A DNA stretch of 64,000 nucleotides from Armigeres subalbatus (GCF_024139115.2 NC_085139.1:72211203-72275202), one strand, 5' to 3'. Shown: positions 43,735-55,331, counted from the stretch's first letter. Notes: a model not told the origin generated them from the sequence alone. Numbers and translations are program-made.

Positions 43735-44483
43735 ATTGCCCCTTATACCGGGCAGATACATCCATTTGAAGAAGAAGTTACCCCTCCTTTCGCCTTATAC
43801 CTGGCAGAAGCATTCCTTTAAAGAAGGCATTATCAACTCCTTTCGCCTTATACCGGGCAGATGTATCCATTCAAAGAAGGCGTTACCCCTCCTTCGCCTT
43901 ATACCGGGCAGACGCGTTCTTTTAAAGAAGGCATTATCAACTCATTTCGCGTTATACCGGGAAGCTGCATCCATTTGAAGAAGGCGTTACTCCCCCCTTC
44001 GCCTTATACTGGGAAGACGTGTTCTTTGAAAGAAGACATTATCAACTCCTTTCGCCTTAAGTCTAGTACGCTGCTCTTACGGAATGGGTTTACGGAAAAT
44101 TTGATCAAATTACCACGGTATATATGACAGCTGATTCAGTATGAGAGAAATGTCACTTTTCCGTACGGAATAATGGTACGGAATATTTTTCCGTAAGGAA
44201 AAGTGACAGCTCCATTTACTTTACCCAGCAGACGTTATCAGCGTTACGAAATTTTCTCTACTTTTCAGCTCCGTACTGCTCAAGGAATTTCAGAGCGAAA
44301 TTATTCCGTGGGCATTCCGTATCCTATCTATTTGCACAGTACTTTTTAGCAGCGTACTAGCCTTTATACTGGGCAAATGCATCCATTTAAAGAAGGCGTA
44401 ACCTCTCCCTTCGCCTTATACCGAGAAGATGTGCTCTTCGAAAAAAAATTGCAACTCCTTTCGCCTTATATCGGGCAGTAGAT
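43735..44483 (+). repeat. Alternating two-type tandem array, dimer ~119 bp
   Basis: Units of ~59 bp end in TTCGCCTTATACCGGGCAG. Type A carries GCATCCATTTGAAGAAGGCG then TTACCCCTCC; type B carries GCGTTCTTTTAAAGAAGGCA then TTATCAACTCC. A and B alternate strictly along the array, which shows amplification as a dimer. It is split by the TIR element at 44063-44360. Confidence 0.9.
44063..44360. mobile_element. 298 bp TIR element (CTAGTACGCTGCT ends)
   Basis: Perfect 13 bp inverted ends CTAGTACGCTGCT / AGCAGCGTACTAG. An inner inverted pair, GTCACTTTTCC / GGAAAAGTGAC, flanks CGTACGGAATAATGGTACGG. It sits in the tandem array, but a clean target duplication is not visible. Confidence 0.8.
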
Positions 44484-44850
44484 ATGGTGGGGTTTCAGGT
44501 TTTGAAACCCGCAATCCCAATCGAACCCGAGCCCGATGGGTTCAGGTCAAGTTCGGATCGGGTACGGGTTTGTGAGATAAAAAAATCGAGTCCGGGTCGG
44601 GTACGGGTTTAAAAAATAAAATACTGAAAATTACTTTATTCAGTTTTGTTAATTGTAAGGCTAGTTCGTTGGCTTACATTTTTTTCAATTGAAAGAGAAC
44701 CAGAAAATATCTAGTTTGAATTTTCCGGGGAAAACTTTTGTGCGGGCTTTAATAATTAAATTATGTTGGGTTCAGTTTAAGTACGGGTTTACGAATGCAA
44801 AAATTCTCGGGTACGGGTCGGGTTCGGGTTTGCATTAAATAAAAAAAGCC
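44484..44850. repeat. Degenerate GGGTTCGGGTACGGGTTT repeats
   Basis: Clusters of CGGGTACGGGTTT and GGGTCGGGTACGGG at both ends, with AT-rich sequence between. Not a telomeric repeat. Confidence 0.65.
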
Positions 44851-44904
44851 CGGATTTCATGTAATTAGGCAGAAATCGTTAAATATTTGAATGGTAATTA
44901 TTCT

Positions 44905-45065
44905 ACCTAAATTCCGCCAAATGGCATTCCGCGGAATGATTTTCGGTGGAAAGGTACATTCCGCAAAATATCTTTCGGAAAAAAGGTTCATTCCGCGAAA
45001 TGTATTTCGGAGAATTGATACATTCCGCGGAATGTCGTACCGCGAATAAAAATTCCGCGAAATGT
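44905..45065. repeat. Degenerate CATTCCGCGGAATG field
   Basis: Palindromic ATTCCGCGGAAT units of ~22 bp, about seven copies. Confidence 0.8.
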
Positions 45066-45069
45066 TTTT

Positions 45070-45175
45070 CCCTATGAAAAGTTGTCTAATGCCTTCTATA
45101 AAAAGTTCGTTCTTGGAGTGAAATGATAGCCTTTCGGTACAACTTTGTTGTACGAGAAAGGCAAAAAGGGTAACA
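45070..45175 (-). mobile_element. Hairpin-ended dispersed element, partial
   Basis: CCTTCTATAAAAAGTTCGTT then the hairpin GCCTTTCG-GTACAAC-TTT-GTTGTAC-GAGAAAGGC at ~45131-45163. Confidence 0.7.
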
Positions 45176-45290
45176 GATAAAAAAATAGAGAAAGATAGAG
45201 ACGCAGAGAATAGAAAAAGAAACATAGGGACACATAGATAAAAGAAACAGAGATGGGGAAAAAAGAGAAAAAGTATGAACAAAAAAAAAC
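45176..45290. repeat. Purine-rich GATAGAGA/GAAAAAGA tract
   Basis: Follows directly on the hairpin end. A comparable neighbour order is not seen at the other copies. Confidence 0.7.
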
Positions 45291-45299
45291 GAGAGCAAT

Positions 45300-46385
45300 C
45301 GATCGACATCACGACTCCTAGTGAGCAGAACCAATTAAGATTGTAAGCAACCAGTCGGGTAGTGTCAGCATCGATAACAAGAATAACTAGCGGAATAACA
45401 TCAAAATGAATGGCACCGACAGGTCGCTGAATGGAGGAGGAGGGCCCGCTCATTGGTTCGCTTCGTTGATAATCATAACTCTCGTCCGTTTTTACGAGCG
45501 GTTGTCGACACTGAAGACATAAAACAAAGCATTTATGAGCACAACTCTCATGGTAGCCGATGCCGACGACGATGACGACAATGGGATGCAGTGTGGATTC
45601 GTATTCTTTTCAGTTGGATTTCGTAAAGGAAATAAACAGACGGTGTGTACTTTCATAGTAATTCCTTTGATGAAAAATGTATGTTAAATATTGATTATAA
45701 TCCAGTTGAATTGTTGAAAGCTTCCGTGTCGTACTATCGTAAAAGGGTGCCAGTAATCAGATGGAAATGGGAGTGGTAGTGGAAGCGGAAGCGGATTCAC
45801 CTGTTCAAACAGAAGTCGATTTGCTGAATATAGGTCAGAAATTCACCTGTGCATACTCTCATCAGACAGTAGGTTAAAATGGATGACAATGATACCTGGG
45901 GAACATAACAAGTTTCACAGTTTCTCCGCATTTCTATTGAAACGAATCTATATCTGAACATTTATGAACACTTTATTGTGAAATGAAATCATTTTAAGCT
46001 TTGATGTGTTCTTGAACTAGGGATGTTTCAGCCCAAACGCATTAAGGGTCTGTCTCATTTGGCAGGGTGGCCACTCAATTTTCATTTTGGAATTCCCGTT
46101 TTTTTCGGTTTTCTTTGGTTTATATTTTGAACCCGGAAGAAGTGTATCGAGGAAAGAAATGATCGAGGAATGAGGTTTTGAATCCATTTGACAAATAAAT
46201 CTATGGTACAATCATGCTTGTTTTACGCGACATTTTTTTGATCGTATTTCTGATCATGTGACTTAAATTCACCATCAAAAATCTATGGAATTGTATTTGT
46301 ATACATATCCATCCTAAATAAATCAAAGAAAACAAACTGGTATGGCAAAAGCTGGAATTGAAAAAGTGGCTAATGTTTTTCGGTT
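45300..46385. other. Gene-free stretch
   Basis: No supported gene or repeat with clear ends. Confidence 0.4.
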
Positions 46386-46515
46386 TTCGTGTACGTACAC
46401 ACGGACAGAGAGTCATTTGTTTAGCTCGACTAGCTGATTGATATATATAACATCATGGGTCTCCGAGTCTTCTATAAAAAGTTCAATTTTGAAACTTTGT
46501 TGTACGAACAAGACA
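46386..46515 (-). mobile_element. Hairpin-ended dispersed element, decayed
   Basis: ACACACGGACAGAGAGTCAT, ATGGGTCTCCGAGTCTTCTA and TTTGTTGTACGAAC match the family, but one hairpin arm has decayed here. Confidence 0.55.
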
Positions 46516-46519
46516 AAAA

Positions 46520-49385
46520 CAAACAGTAAGTAACCACTTCTTCATAGGAACCAGCATTTCGCAATGTTCTAAAATGTGATCAGATGGAAAACATTTCTAT
46601 CATCTTATTAAGTGTTAACATAAAAGATCTACGCAATTTTGATAACATCAGCCTCGAGATCCCGTTAATAATGGCAATGACAATCATATTCAGACAACCT
46701 ACAAAAATACACATCATAATTAAAACATATGTGTGCTTTGGTTTGTCGTAGTGGCACCTGGTGACCACAGCTCATATCCAACGGTATGCTGCATACTCGT
46801 GCAAAGTGGTAAACCGCAGGAACCATCATCAATTTGACCATTGCATTGGTGATTCGTTCAGTGGCTGGGCCCAATATTTTTTATTGCAAAAAAAATCCAA
46901 CGAAAAAGTGTAGTGGCGCGCCTTGTCTGTTGCAGCATCACTCACATATCAACTGTTAAATAATGATATTTTTCAGAAATTTTCTTTTGTAATTTTGTGT
47001 ATTCTTGATAACTTATCATTATTTTTCCAGGACTGTCTTCTGAAGAAATCAATCTCCCTATGTTTGTCTAGAAGAGACTACATCCAACAGGTGATTGTTA
47101 GATTTTCTAACAATTCTGTATAAGAACCTACCAAAACCTGTATAAGAACTGGGCATATGCGAAAATGCTTGATTATTATATGTCTATGAGTCATTATAAT
47201 TTTACAAGCTTTTCTTACAATATTTGTTTGTGATTGGATGAACAATTTATTACTTGTTTTTTCCTTGTCATAAAACACACTGTTACTTTTTTATTTTTTC
47301 CAAAAATACTGGATGGCCATTCTATTGACCACCATTCTACTAACAAAAAGGGATCCGCCAATCGAGCTATCATCGTAGAAAACTAGCTATGGAATCATAA
47401 TCAGCATGCAAAATATGAAGAAGTGTACACTTTCCATTTTTAACCAAGTAAAATAAGTATCTATTGCTTTGACAACCTATAAGTCTCCTCGCAATAAAAA
47501 CTAATTTAAACAAAAAATCTCTTTTTTGTAGACAAAAATTATGCAGCACCGAAACGCAATAGCATAGGCCACAAAAGTCCTTCTCATTGGAATAAAAAAA
47601 CACTAACTTTCAAAGTTCACCTGCATTGTTAGCAGTACCATTCTTTCATCACTCCACATTGTCCACATAGCGTTGCCAATTACGAAATTGCAATTTATGA
47701 AGCTCGCGATGACCAGCTAGCGCCATCTGCATTGTGATCTTAATCACAAAAACCTGTTCCTTCCAAGAAGGTACAACAGGTGCAATCATCAATGGTGACA
47801 CCGATCACCGCTATCAAACCCTCGAATCAGCTTTTTTCAACTTGTGTACAGTAACTTCCGCATTTGTGACGCATAAATAACTCCAAAATTCTGTCCATTT
47901 TCTCTCCCATAAATACGCACACATGTAGGACTGACTGTTGGCATTCGGTGTGCCGCCGCCGCAACGCCTCACTTCGATCATTCAGGAACAAATTTTCTGC
48001 GGTCAAGCCGAGTGGATGCATTTTATCATCATCATTATCATCACCAACATCAGCACACCCATTGATCGATGCCGTTGAATGGCGATATAAAATAATCACT
48101 CTTGTCGTCGTCGTCGTCGTCACAGAACAGGACGAATGGGCGGCAGAGCAGTTGTGAAGTGAACAATCCACCTGACAGACAGGTTACACCGAAAACGCGA
48201 TTGAAACTGCGCGAACAACAAATTCATTCACAGTGAGTGAAAACAAAAATAAAAAGTACCCTCGAGTTGGCTACAGCCGCCGCAGCGCATTATTGTTTGA
48301 ATTGAATTAAATGGCAGTGACCGCGCGTCGCTTGTCTGTTTGTGTGTGAATGGACGGACAATAGGGCGGCGCAAACCAACCGTAAGGAAGGCTATTTTCT
48401 GGACAAACACCTTGTTTACATTCACTTTTCATTTTCGGTTTGATAACTTGCATCAACATCAACAGTTGTTTTTATTTCACCATGACTTATTTTTAAGATA
48501 TTTGGTCACCCTAATGTGCGTGCGTGTGGGTAGGTACCTATAACGCTACTGTGGCTGTGAACTGGTTGATAACCCAGTAACCAGAAATGACCAATCGTGG
48601 AACCCAACTTGAGTTGTGTCGGTGGTCCAGTTAGTTGGTGCGCGGTAGTGTGGCGTGCAGTAGACTGAAGCGGCGGGATCGCCCCGCTTCAGTTGAGAGA
48701 GTTTTTATAATGTGGCCGGCACCTGTTGGTTGCGATTCCAACACTTCGGACTAGAGCTGGCTGGCCCTGCAGTGGCACGCCTGCATGTGGAGATAACTAT
48801 TATACAACAACGGTGTAGTCGCTTGACACGGATATAAAACGGATGACACATGTTCATTCATTAAATTAAATTCTTTAAAAAAATGAGTGCATAAATATGT
48901 TTCATAGTTTATTTGCTTAACCTGCGGTTCGGGCGATGAGTTATCAATGGGTATGGGACCTTGTGGTGGCATTTTATTGTGGTACTTTGCATTACTGGTA
49001 TTCCCCTTTCAATATTTACAAGGGTTGTACAAGGTGTAACGTACTGACATCTTTTTGCCTACAAGAACCTTCAATATCTGCTGTGTGGAAAAATACCTCA
49101 CCTATCGGCGATAATGTCTTCCAACAATAAAAATAATATAAAAGTTCATATGATCAAAATAAGCATAGCTACTAAATGCACTAGTCCGGAGGAAGCAAGT
49201 TGAATAGTCAGACCGGTCTAGGACCTTTCAGGGGAGAAAATATTACTAATTTCTTGACCATTGCGCTAACCCGGAGATATTTGGAACGGTAACCATATAA
49301 TTATTCAATTCATAGTGACTAAATTAAAAACGTCCCGTAGAAGAGGTAAATTTTTCATATTACCTAATTCAAAATTTCAATATTA
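46520..49385. other. Gene-free stretch with UTR-like GC-richer zone
   Basis: 46520-47600 is AT-rich with nothing recognised. 47640-48740 is GC-richer and includes a (GTC)n run at ~48102-48122 and a hairpin at 48664-48693. It could be promoter or UTR sequence. An antisense open frame at ~48922-48972 (MPPQGPIPIDNSSPEPQ) stops at a GTTAAG donor-like site but has no other support. Confidence 0.3.
48664..48693. other. Perfect 10 bp stem hairpin
   Basis: ACTGAAGCGG, a ten-base loop, then CCGCTTCAGT. No T-run follows on either strand, and function is unknown. Confidence 0.6.
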
Positions 49386-49389
49386 TTAA

Positions 49390-49795
49390 CAACATTATGA
49401 TTTTTTTTACAAAATAATTGCCTACATTTTTTGTAGACATTGGAAAAAAATCGGAGGTAATCACCTTCAGTATAACTTGAGCCCGCTCGATATTAATTCA
49501 TAGCTGGAACAAAGTTAATTGCCTACATTATGGTAGCGTACCAGATTTCTATCCGTGATGTAGGCAATTACCTTGAAAGCAGATTTTTGTACAGAAAAAT
49601 TATATCAACGTTTGTTATAATGTTGATCTAAAGGTATCAACCTCTGTTTTAATTATGTTACGGCTAGAGGTATTTTTGATATAATTTTTGTTATTTTAAC
49701 AACTAACCAGCGAAATTTTTTGTTACATTTTGTTACAATATTTTTCTGAAATAAATAACTCCCCTTGTTATAATTTTGTTATGCATTCTTGATCG
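49390..49795. repeat. AT-rich repeat-like block (TTGCCTACAT, TTGTTATAAT)
   Basis: AATTGCCTACAT appears twice direct and once inverted (49518-49572 forms an inverted pair), and TTGTTATAAT-like text recurs four times. Probably overlapping MITE remnants. Confidence 0.35.
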
Positions 49796-50287
49796 GGGAG
49801 GGCACAATCAGAATCGAGATTGAGGATGATAGACAAACAGTAGAACCACCAACGCTAGACGAAGTGTGAAAAGCTGTTTAAGAACGGCAATGTTTGAAAT
49901 TATTTGAGAGGGAGAGCTCAACAAGCAATGAATTGACTTGATGGCTTCAATGTCCTATCTACATGAAAGGCCACTGACTCGCTTGTGCTTATTATCGAGG
50001 TATAACACTTCTCAATACCGCCTACAAGGTAATCTCCCGAATTTTGCTTAGCAGACTGCGTCCGTTTGTGGAGACCTTCGTCGGCTAAAATCAAAGCGGT
50101 TTTCGAGAAGGACGATCAGCGACAGACCAAATGTTTACTCTGTGACAAATCCTTGATAAATTCCAACTTGCGGACTCATCATCTATTAGTAGATTTTAAG
50201 ACAGCATTCGACTCAGTGAAACGGAACCAACAGTGTCATGTAATGCTAGAGCATGGCTTTCCGTTTCAGCTTATTAGGCTGATTCGT

Positions 50288-50300
50288 GCGACGCTGGATG
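50288..50300. repeat. 13 bp target-site duplication, left
   Basis: GCGACGCTGGATG, repeated exactly at 50359-50371 around a tiny poly(T)-headed insert. Confidence 0.85.
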
Positions 50301-50358
50301 TTTTTTTTTTTTAATCTTTATTTAGGTGTTTTTTTAATTCTAGATTAAGTTCAACACC
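50301..50358 (-). mobile_element. 58 bp 5'-truncated retroposon with poly(A)
   Basis: On the minus strand the text is a short 3' end with the polyadenylation signal AATAAA ten bases before a ~12 A tail, bounded by perfect 13 bp duplications. This is a textbook product of target-primed reverse transcription aborted after ~45 bases. Source family unknown (Jockey-like 3' ends look similar). Confidence 0.85.
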
Positions 50359-50371
50359 GCGACGCTGGATG
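50359..50371. repeat. 13 bp target-site duplication, right
   Basis: Copy of 50288-50300. Confidence 0.85.
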
Positions 50372-50956
50372 TGTCCAAATCTAGCGTCAGAATGTCTGGT
50401 GAGACATTCGATTCGTTCGTGTCCTTAGATGACAATCGATTCGTTCGTGTCCTTAGAACATGGCTTTCCGGCAAAGCTTATTGGGCTGATTCGTGCGACG
50501 CTGGATGTGTCCAAACCTAGCGTCAGAATATCTGGTGAGCCATCCGATTCGTTCGTGACGTTAGATGGATAGAATCAGGGCAATTCGAAGGTAGAGTTTT
50601 GCGTATGACATCGACATCATTGGTGTAGATCGCAGAGTAGTGGAAGAGGCTTTCGCGTCTTTTCAATGGGAGAATGAAAGAATAGGACTGATCATAAACT
50701 CTGTCAAAACTAAGTACTTGGTGGCCAGAGAACATGGCAGTCCTGACAGTCCCGAGGTAGAAATGGATGGGATGCGATTTGAGGTCGTTGACGAATTCAA
50801 ATATCTTGGAACACTCGTTACATGCGATAATGACGTTAGCCGCGAGGTGAAAAGACGTGTTGGGGCTGCAAGTAGGACTTTCTACGGTTTACGTAGCCAG
50901 CTAAAGTCTCGCAGCCTACAGACACGGACAAACCTAGCTCTCGACGGTTGTGTATA

Positions 50957-51174
50957 GGAGAACTGTACCGGTTTTGGCCATGTTCCTAATTTGGCCAATT
51001 TTGCGAATAACTCCAAAAATAAAGCAATTCGCGAGGGTTTTATTAGTTCCAACAAAAGATATATCCCTCACGATTCAACGCTGCTTTCAACTGATCGATT
51101 ATTTTGGAAAAATATGTATTTTCCAGAGTTGACCAAATTAGGCACTAAGTTGGCCAAAACCGGTTCACTTCCCC
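50957..51174. mobile_element. 218 bp MITE with TA duplication (GGCCAA arms)
   Basis: GGAGAACTGTACCGGTTTTG then GCCATG..CTAATTTGGCCAA is mirrored by TTGACCAAATTAGGCAC then TTGGCCAAAACCGGTTCACT then TCCCC. TA lies at 50955-50956 and 51175-51176. The ~45 bp arms resemble those of 57715-57904 at the very end (TAGGGGAA). Confidence 0.85.
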
Positions 51175-51239
51175 TATCATAATTTCACACGGCGGCAGCA
51201 GAGTTTTCGGCCAATGACGATGTGATTCGACGTGCCGAT

Positions 51240-51428
51240 TTTTTCTCCGGTTTATTCCTAGGGTTTTTTTTTGGATTTTTAACGGATTTTTTTCCTAAAT
51301 TTCAAGGAAAATCTTTCTGAATTTTCACAGAAATTTTACCAGAAGCTCCACAAAAAATTCGTTTGAACTTCCTAGAGAAGTTTTCACATCTTAAACGGGA
51401 AATTTTTCAGAATTTCCACGAAAGATTT
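51240..51428. repeat. Degenerate GAATTTTCACAGAAATT repeat
   Basis: Short version of the field at 53625-55195. The 2 kb composite element lies between the two, so it may have landed inside one longer field. Confidence 0.6.
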
Positions 51429-51462
51429 TCAACCCTCCCGTTACCAACCCCTCTTTTAAAAA

Positions 51463-51985
51463 CCCAGAATAATCCACCTAGCGGTGATGGTGCCTTTCTC
51501 GTGTATTGTAAAATGTAACAAGAAAAGCACATAAGAGAGGTCAAAATTGCACTTTAGGGAGATAGATTCAGTTATTTCCATCAATTCACATTTATTTGCG
51601 TTCATTTGAATGCATTGCAGCAGTTTTTAAAAAAAAAATTCTTTCGATTTTGATTTTCTTTGGGAAAATATGGAAAAAAACAATGATTTTTTAATAACTC
51701 TGGAACGCAATGTCCGATCGGTCTAATTTTCAATAGGGTCTAACTAGGCCACAATCTGCGCCGAATGCAACTTGTTGCGAGAAAATCGGATAATGCTAAG
51801 TACAAAAAAGTTTGTCTCACATTTTTTGTAAACAAACATACACACATACAGACATCACCTCAATTCGTCGAGCTGAGTCGATTGGTATATAACACTATGC
51901 GTCTCTGAGCCTGCTATCAAAAGTTCGGGTTTAAAGTGATCCTATAGCCTTTACGTATACTTAGTATACGAGAAAGACAAAATGA
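51463..51985 (-). mobile_element. Hairpin-ended dispersed element, antisense copy
   Basis: Distal end AAAACCCAGAATAATCCACC, internal GACATCACCTCAATTCGTCG then AGCTGAGTCGATTGG, hairpin GCCTTTAC-GTATAC-TTA-GTATAC-GAGAAAG. Confidence 0.8.
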
Positions 51986-52182
51986 AAATGAACATCTTTT
52001 TGGCTGTTTTTGTCTTTTAACATTTTTTATCGCATTTTATTTCACCAAAAGAAGCGGAATTTTTGGACTTTTATGGATTTTCAGGATTGGCCACTCGGTC
52101 CCGGAGTTATTTCGGATTTAAAATAAGTGTTGGTTTTTGGCCATTTCTCAGAACGCATACTTCTGAAATGATTTTTTTAGAT

Positions 52183-52735
52183 ATTGCCTTTCTCGTATAC
52201 AAAGTATACGTAAAGGCTATAGGATCACTCCAAAACCGAACTTTTGATAGAAGGCTCGGAGACCCATAGTGTTATATACCAATCGACTCAGTTCGACGAA
52301 TTGAGGTGATGTCTGTATGTGTGTATGTATGTGTGTGTGTGTGTGTGTACAAAAATGTGAGACACAATTTTTGGTACTTAGCATTATTCGATTTGCTCGC
52401 AACAAGTTGCAGTCGACGCGGATTGCGGTCTAGTTGTTTCCTATTGAAAATTGGCCCGATCGGTCATTGCATTCCAAAGTTATTGAAAAAACATTGTTTT
52501 TCTACCAAGGGTCCCCCCTTGGGAAAAAAAATTTCAAAAACGAAAAAAAATTTTTTTTTTCAAAGATTGCAGCAATGCATTCCAATGACCGCAAATGCAT
52601 ATGAATTGATGGAAAAAGTAAAATCTATCCCCCTAAAGTGCTATTTCGACCTCTCTTATGTGTTTTTCTTATTTTTTTTAATGCGCGAGGAAGGCACCAC
52701 CAACGCTAGGTGGATCGATCTGGGTTTTAGATATT
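52183..52735 (+). mobile_element. Hairpin-ended dispersed element, sense copy
   Basis: Hairpin GCCTTTCTC-GTATAC-AAA-GTATAC-GTAAAGGC at 52187-52219, then AGACCCATAGTGTTATATAC, a (GTGTAT)n tract and the distal end CACCACCAACGCTAGGTGGA then TCGATCTGGGTTTT. Confidence 0.85.
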
Positions 52736-52896
52736 TTGATTGGAAACGGCGCATAAATTATACCAAATATGATCAGGAATTTGATCGGTCCAAAATATGG
52801 CCTGTATTCCGGATTCCAGACGTACCGCCGGAACCTGCTACGGGGTCACGGAAATAGGCGAATACCAGGCGAAGTACAAAACTATCATAAAATGTC

Positions 52897-53215
52897 ATAA
52901 CGATTGAAATCAAGAAGCATGATGGGTTTTACTTATTTCCCAAGATTGATTTTTGAACCGGTACTTGGTAAACCCGTCTACCTGTTCAAATTGGTTCAAA
53001 TACGGTCCAAGAAACAAATACCAAAGAAAGCCATAACTTTTGAAATCATGAAGTTTGATGTGCCGCATGATGGGGTTTATTTATTTTCCAAAACTTACCC
53101 TTGTACTCGGTAAATTCGTTTACCAAATCCAATCGGTTCAAATATGACCCAGAAAGTACAAAACTACCTAGACTTTTGAAATCATGAAGTTTGATGTGCC
53201 GCATGATGGTATTCG
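52897..53215 (+). repeat. ~139 bp tandem repeat inside the composite element
   Basis: TTGAAATCATGAAGTTTGAT then GTGCCGCATGATGG occurs at ~53039 and ~53176, with a diverged first unit (GAAATCAAGAAGCATGATGG) at ~52905. TCGGTTCAAATA-like text lies between. Confidence 0.75.
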
Positions 53216-53624
53216 CCTATTTCTGTGAAGTGACTCCGCAAAATATCTAAAATAATCATTTCCGAAGTATGCATTCTGAGAAATGATCAAAAGCTAACAC
53301 TTATTTTAAATCCCGAATAACTCCGGAACCAATTGACCAATCCAGAAAACTCCAGACAAAAAAAGTTACAGCCAAAAAGATTTTTATTTTTGTTTTTAAA
53401 AACGGTTTGGTAACGGAAGGGTTGATAATATTCACAAAGATGTCTTTCGAATTACCGTCATCGAGGGTGACAATGGATCTGGGGGTGAGAATGGGTTATC
53501 GCTCTCACCGGTAATCTGAAGGTCGGACGGCAAAACTTTTTAAAAAGGTATCTTGTAGGTAATTTAGTTTTCCTGCTCTCAGATACATTCAATTTTTTAG
53601 TCAAATACATTCAGTTTTTTTAAA

Positions 53625-55195
53625 TTCAAATTTCCTTGGAAAATTCATCAGATTTTGACGGGAAGTACTTCCGTGATTCCCCGAGAAATTCATCCTATTT
53701 TGTACCGATAATTCACCCGAAGTTTTACGAATTTTTCCGAAATTTCAAGAAATATTCATCCGAAATTTCAAGAAATATTCATCCGAATTTTCACGGAATA
53801 TCAATCAAAATTTTCACGAGAAACTTATCTGAATTTCCACGAGAAATTCAACTTAATTGTCACGAAAAATTCATCCGAATTGCCAAGAAAAGTTCATTAG
53901 AATTACTATAGAAAATTTATTTAAATTTCATCGGGAAATTTATCCGAATTACCACGAAAAGTTCATATGAATTTCCAAGGAAAAATCATCCAAATTTACC
54001 AAGGAAATTCTTCCGAAATTGCATGAAAAAAAAATTCTTTGGAAAATGCATCCGAGATTCATCTAACTTTCTACCGAAAATTTATCCGAATTTTCACGGG
54101 AGCGCATCCGAATTTCTACGAAAAAATCGTCAAAATTTTCAAAGAAAATTCTTTTGAATTTCCATGAAAAATTCTTCAAAATTTCCCTGGGAAATTCTTC
54201 CGAAATTTTCACGAATTTCCACGGTATATTCATCCGACGTACCACAAGAAGTTTATCCGAATTTCCTCAGGATATATATCCGAAATTTCAAGGAAAATTC
54301 ATCCGAATTTCCACGGACAATCAATCAGAATTTTCACCAGAACCTTATCAGAATTTCCACGAGAAATTCAACTTAATTGTCACGAAAAATTCATCCGAAT
54401 TTCCATGAAAAATTCACTCCAAATTTCCCCGGATATTCATTCGAATTACCACGAGAAGTTCATCTGAATTTTCTAGCAAAAATCATCCAAATATTCCAAG
54501 GAAATTCTTTCGAATTTGCATTAAAAAAAATCTTCCGAATTAAAATGCAAGTTTTTCGGAAATTTATTCGGCTTTACACGGAAAATTTATCCGAATTTTA
54601 AAGGTAAATATATTCAAAATTCCACAGGAAATTCTTCTTCTGAATTTTCCATTCTTCCGAAAAAATTTAATTCATACGAATTTCCACGGAATGTTCATCC
54701 GAATTATCACGGGAAGTTCATCTGAATTTCTTCAGGATATTTATCCTAATTTTCAAGGGATATTCATTCGAATTACTAAAGGAAGTTCATCTGAATTTCC
54801 ACGGAAAATTAATCCGTATTTTTACGAAAAATTTAACCGAATAGTCCCACGAAACTCATTTTACAAGAAGTTCATCTGAATTTGCTCGGTAAAATCATCT
54901 AAATTTTAAAGGGAAATTTTTCCGATTTTCATGAGAAAATCTTCTGAACATTCACGAGAAATTCTTTTAAGTTTCCACGGAAAATTTATCTGTATTTCCA
55001 AATTTTCACGAGAAATTCATCCGAGATTCCACGAAAAATTTATCTAATTTCCACCGAAAATTCATCCAAATGCCTATGGGAAATTATTCTGAAATTCAAA
55101 TAATTTGAATTTCCATGAGAAATTCTTCCACATTTCCATTTCCGCAATTCTTTCAAATTTCGTTTGGCCGAACAGACGTTTCAACTCGATTAGCC
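53625..55195. repeat. AT-rich minisatellite, unit ~23-24 bp (GAAATTCATCCGAATTTCCAC)
   Basis: About 60 degenerate units of AAATTCATCCGAATTTCCAC plus GR. Similar short versions occur at 51240-51428 and 19740-19880. Many short frames in both directions are by-products of the near-multiple-of-3 period. Confidence 0.9.
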
Positions 55196-55331
55196 GAAAC
55201 ATCTTACGTCTCACTTCTCAGTTCAAACTCTTACTGTGAAATAAGAAGTGAGATTTGAAGAATGAGAAAAATGAGTAAGACAGCTGACATCATCCCACTT
55301 CTTTTTTTACACTACTCCCTTCTTATTATCT
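55195..55331. repeat. AGTGAGA/GGCCGAA mixed degenerate repeat
   Basis: TCTCACTTCTCAGTTC and GAAATAAGAAGTGAGAT units, preceded by TTTGGCCGAACAGACG. Confidence 0.6.

Larger units (their letters stand above)
49800..50956 (+). pseudogene. Decayed RTE-like reverse transcriptase fragment
   Basis: RT text in shifting frames: EPPTLDEV (~49848), YRGITLLNTAYKVISRILLS (~49993), GFREGRSATDQMFTL (~50100), HHLLVDFKTAFDSV (motif A, ~50178), EHGFP.QLIRLIRATLDV (~50250), FAYDID (motif C, ~50598) and RFEVVDEFKYLGTLVT (~50775). Distinct from the 9.3 kb copy in sequence, so a different subfamily. Damage: stops at ~49865 and ~49878, a deletion before YRGITLL, a frameshift near 50140, Tyr replacing the first catalytic Asp of motif C, a local duplication (50250-50430 against 50457-50572), a 58 bp retroposed insert, and 3' truncation by the MITE at 50957. 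Confidence 0.85.
51429..53425. mobile_element. 2 kb composite TIR element (TCAACCCTTCCGTTACCAA ends)
   Basis: The left end TCAACCCTCCCGTTACCAAC and the right end GTTTGGTAACGGAAGGGTTGA are inverted repeats. Inside, further inverted matches (51990-52180 against 53223-53400) and two opposed copies of the hairpin-ended element (51463-51985 and 52183-52735) give a layered palindrome. A ~139 bp tandem repeat follows (52897-53215). No transposase. Confidence 0.7.
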
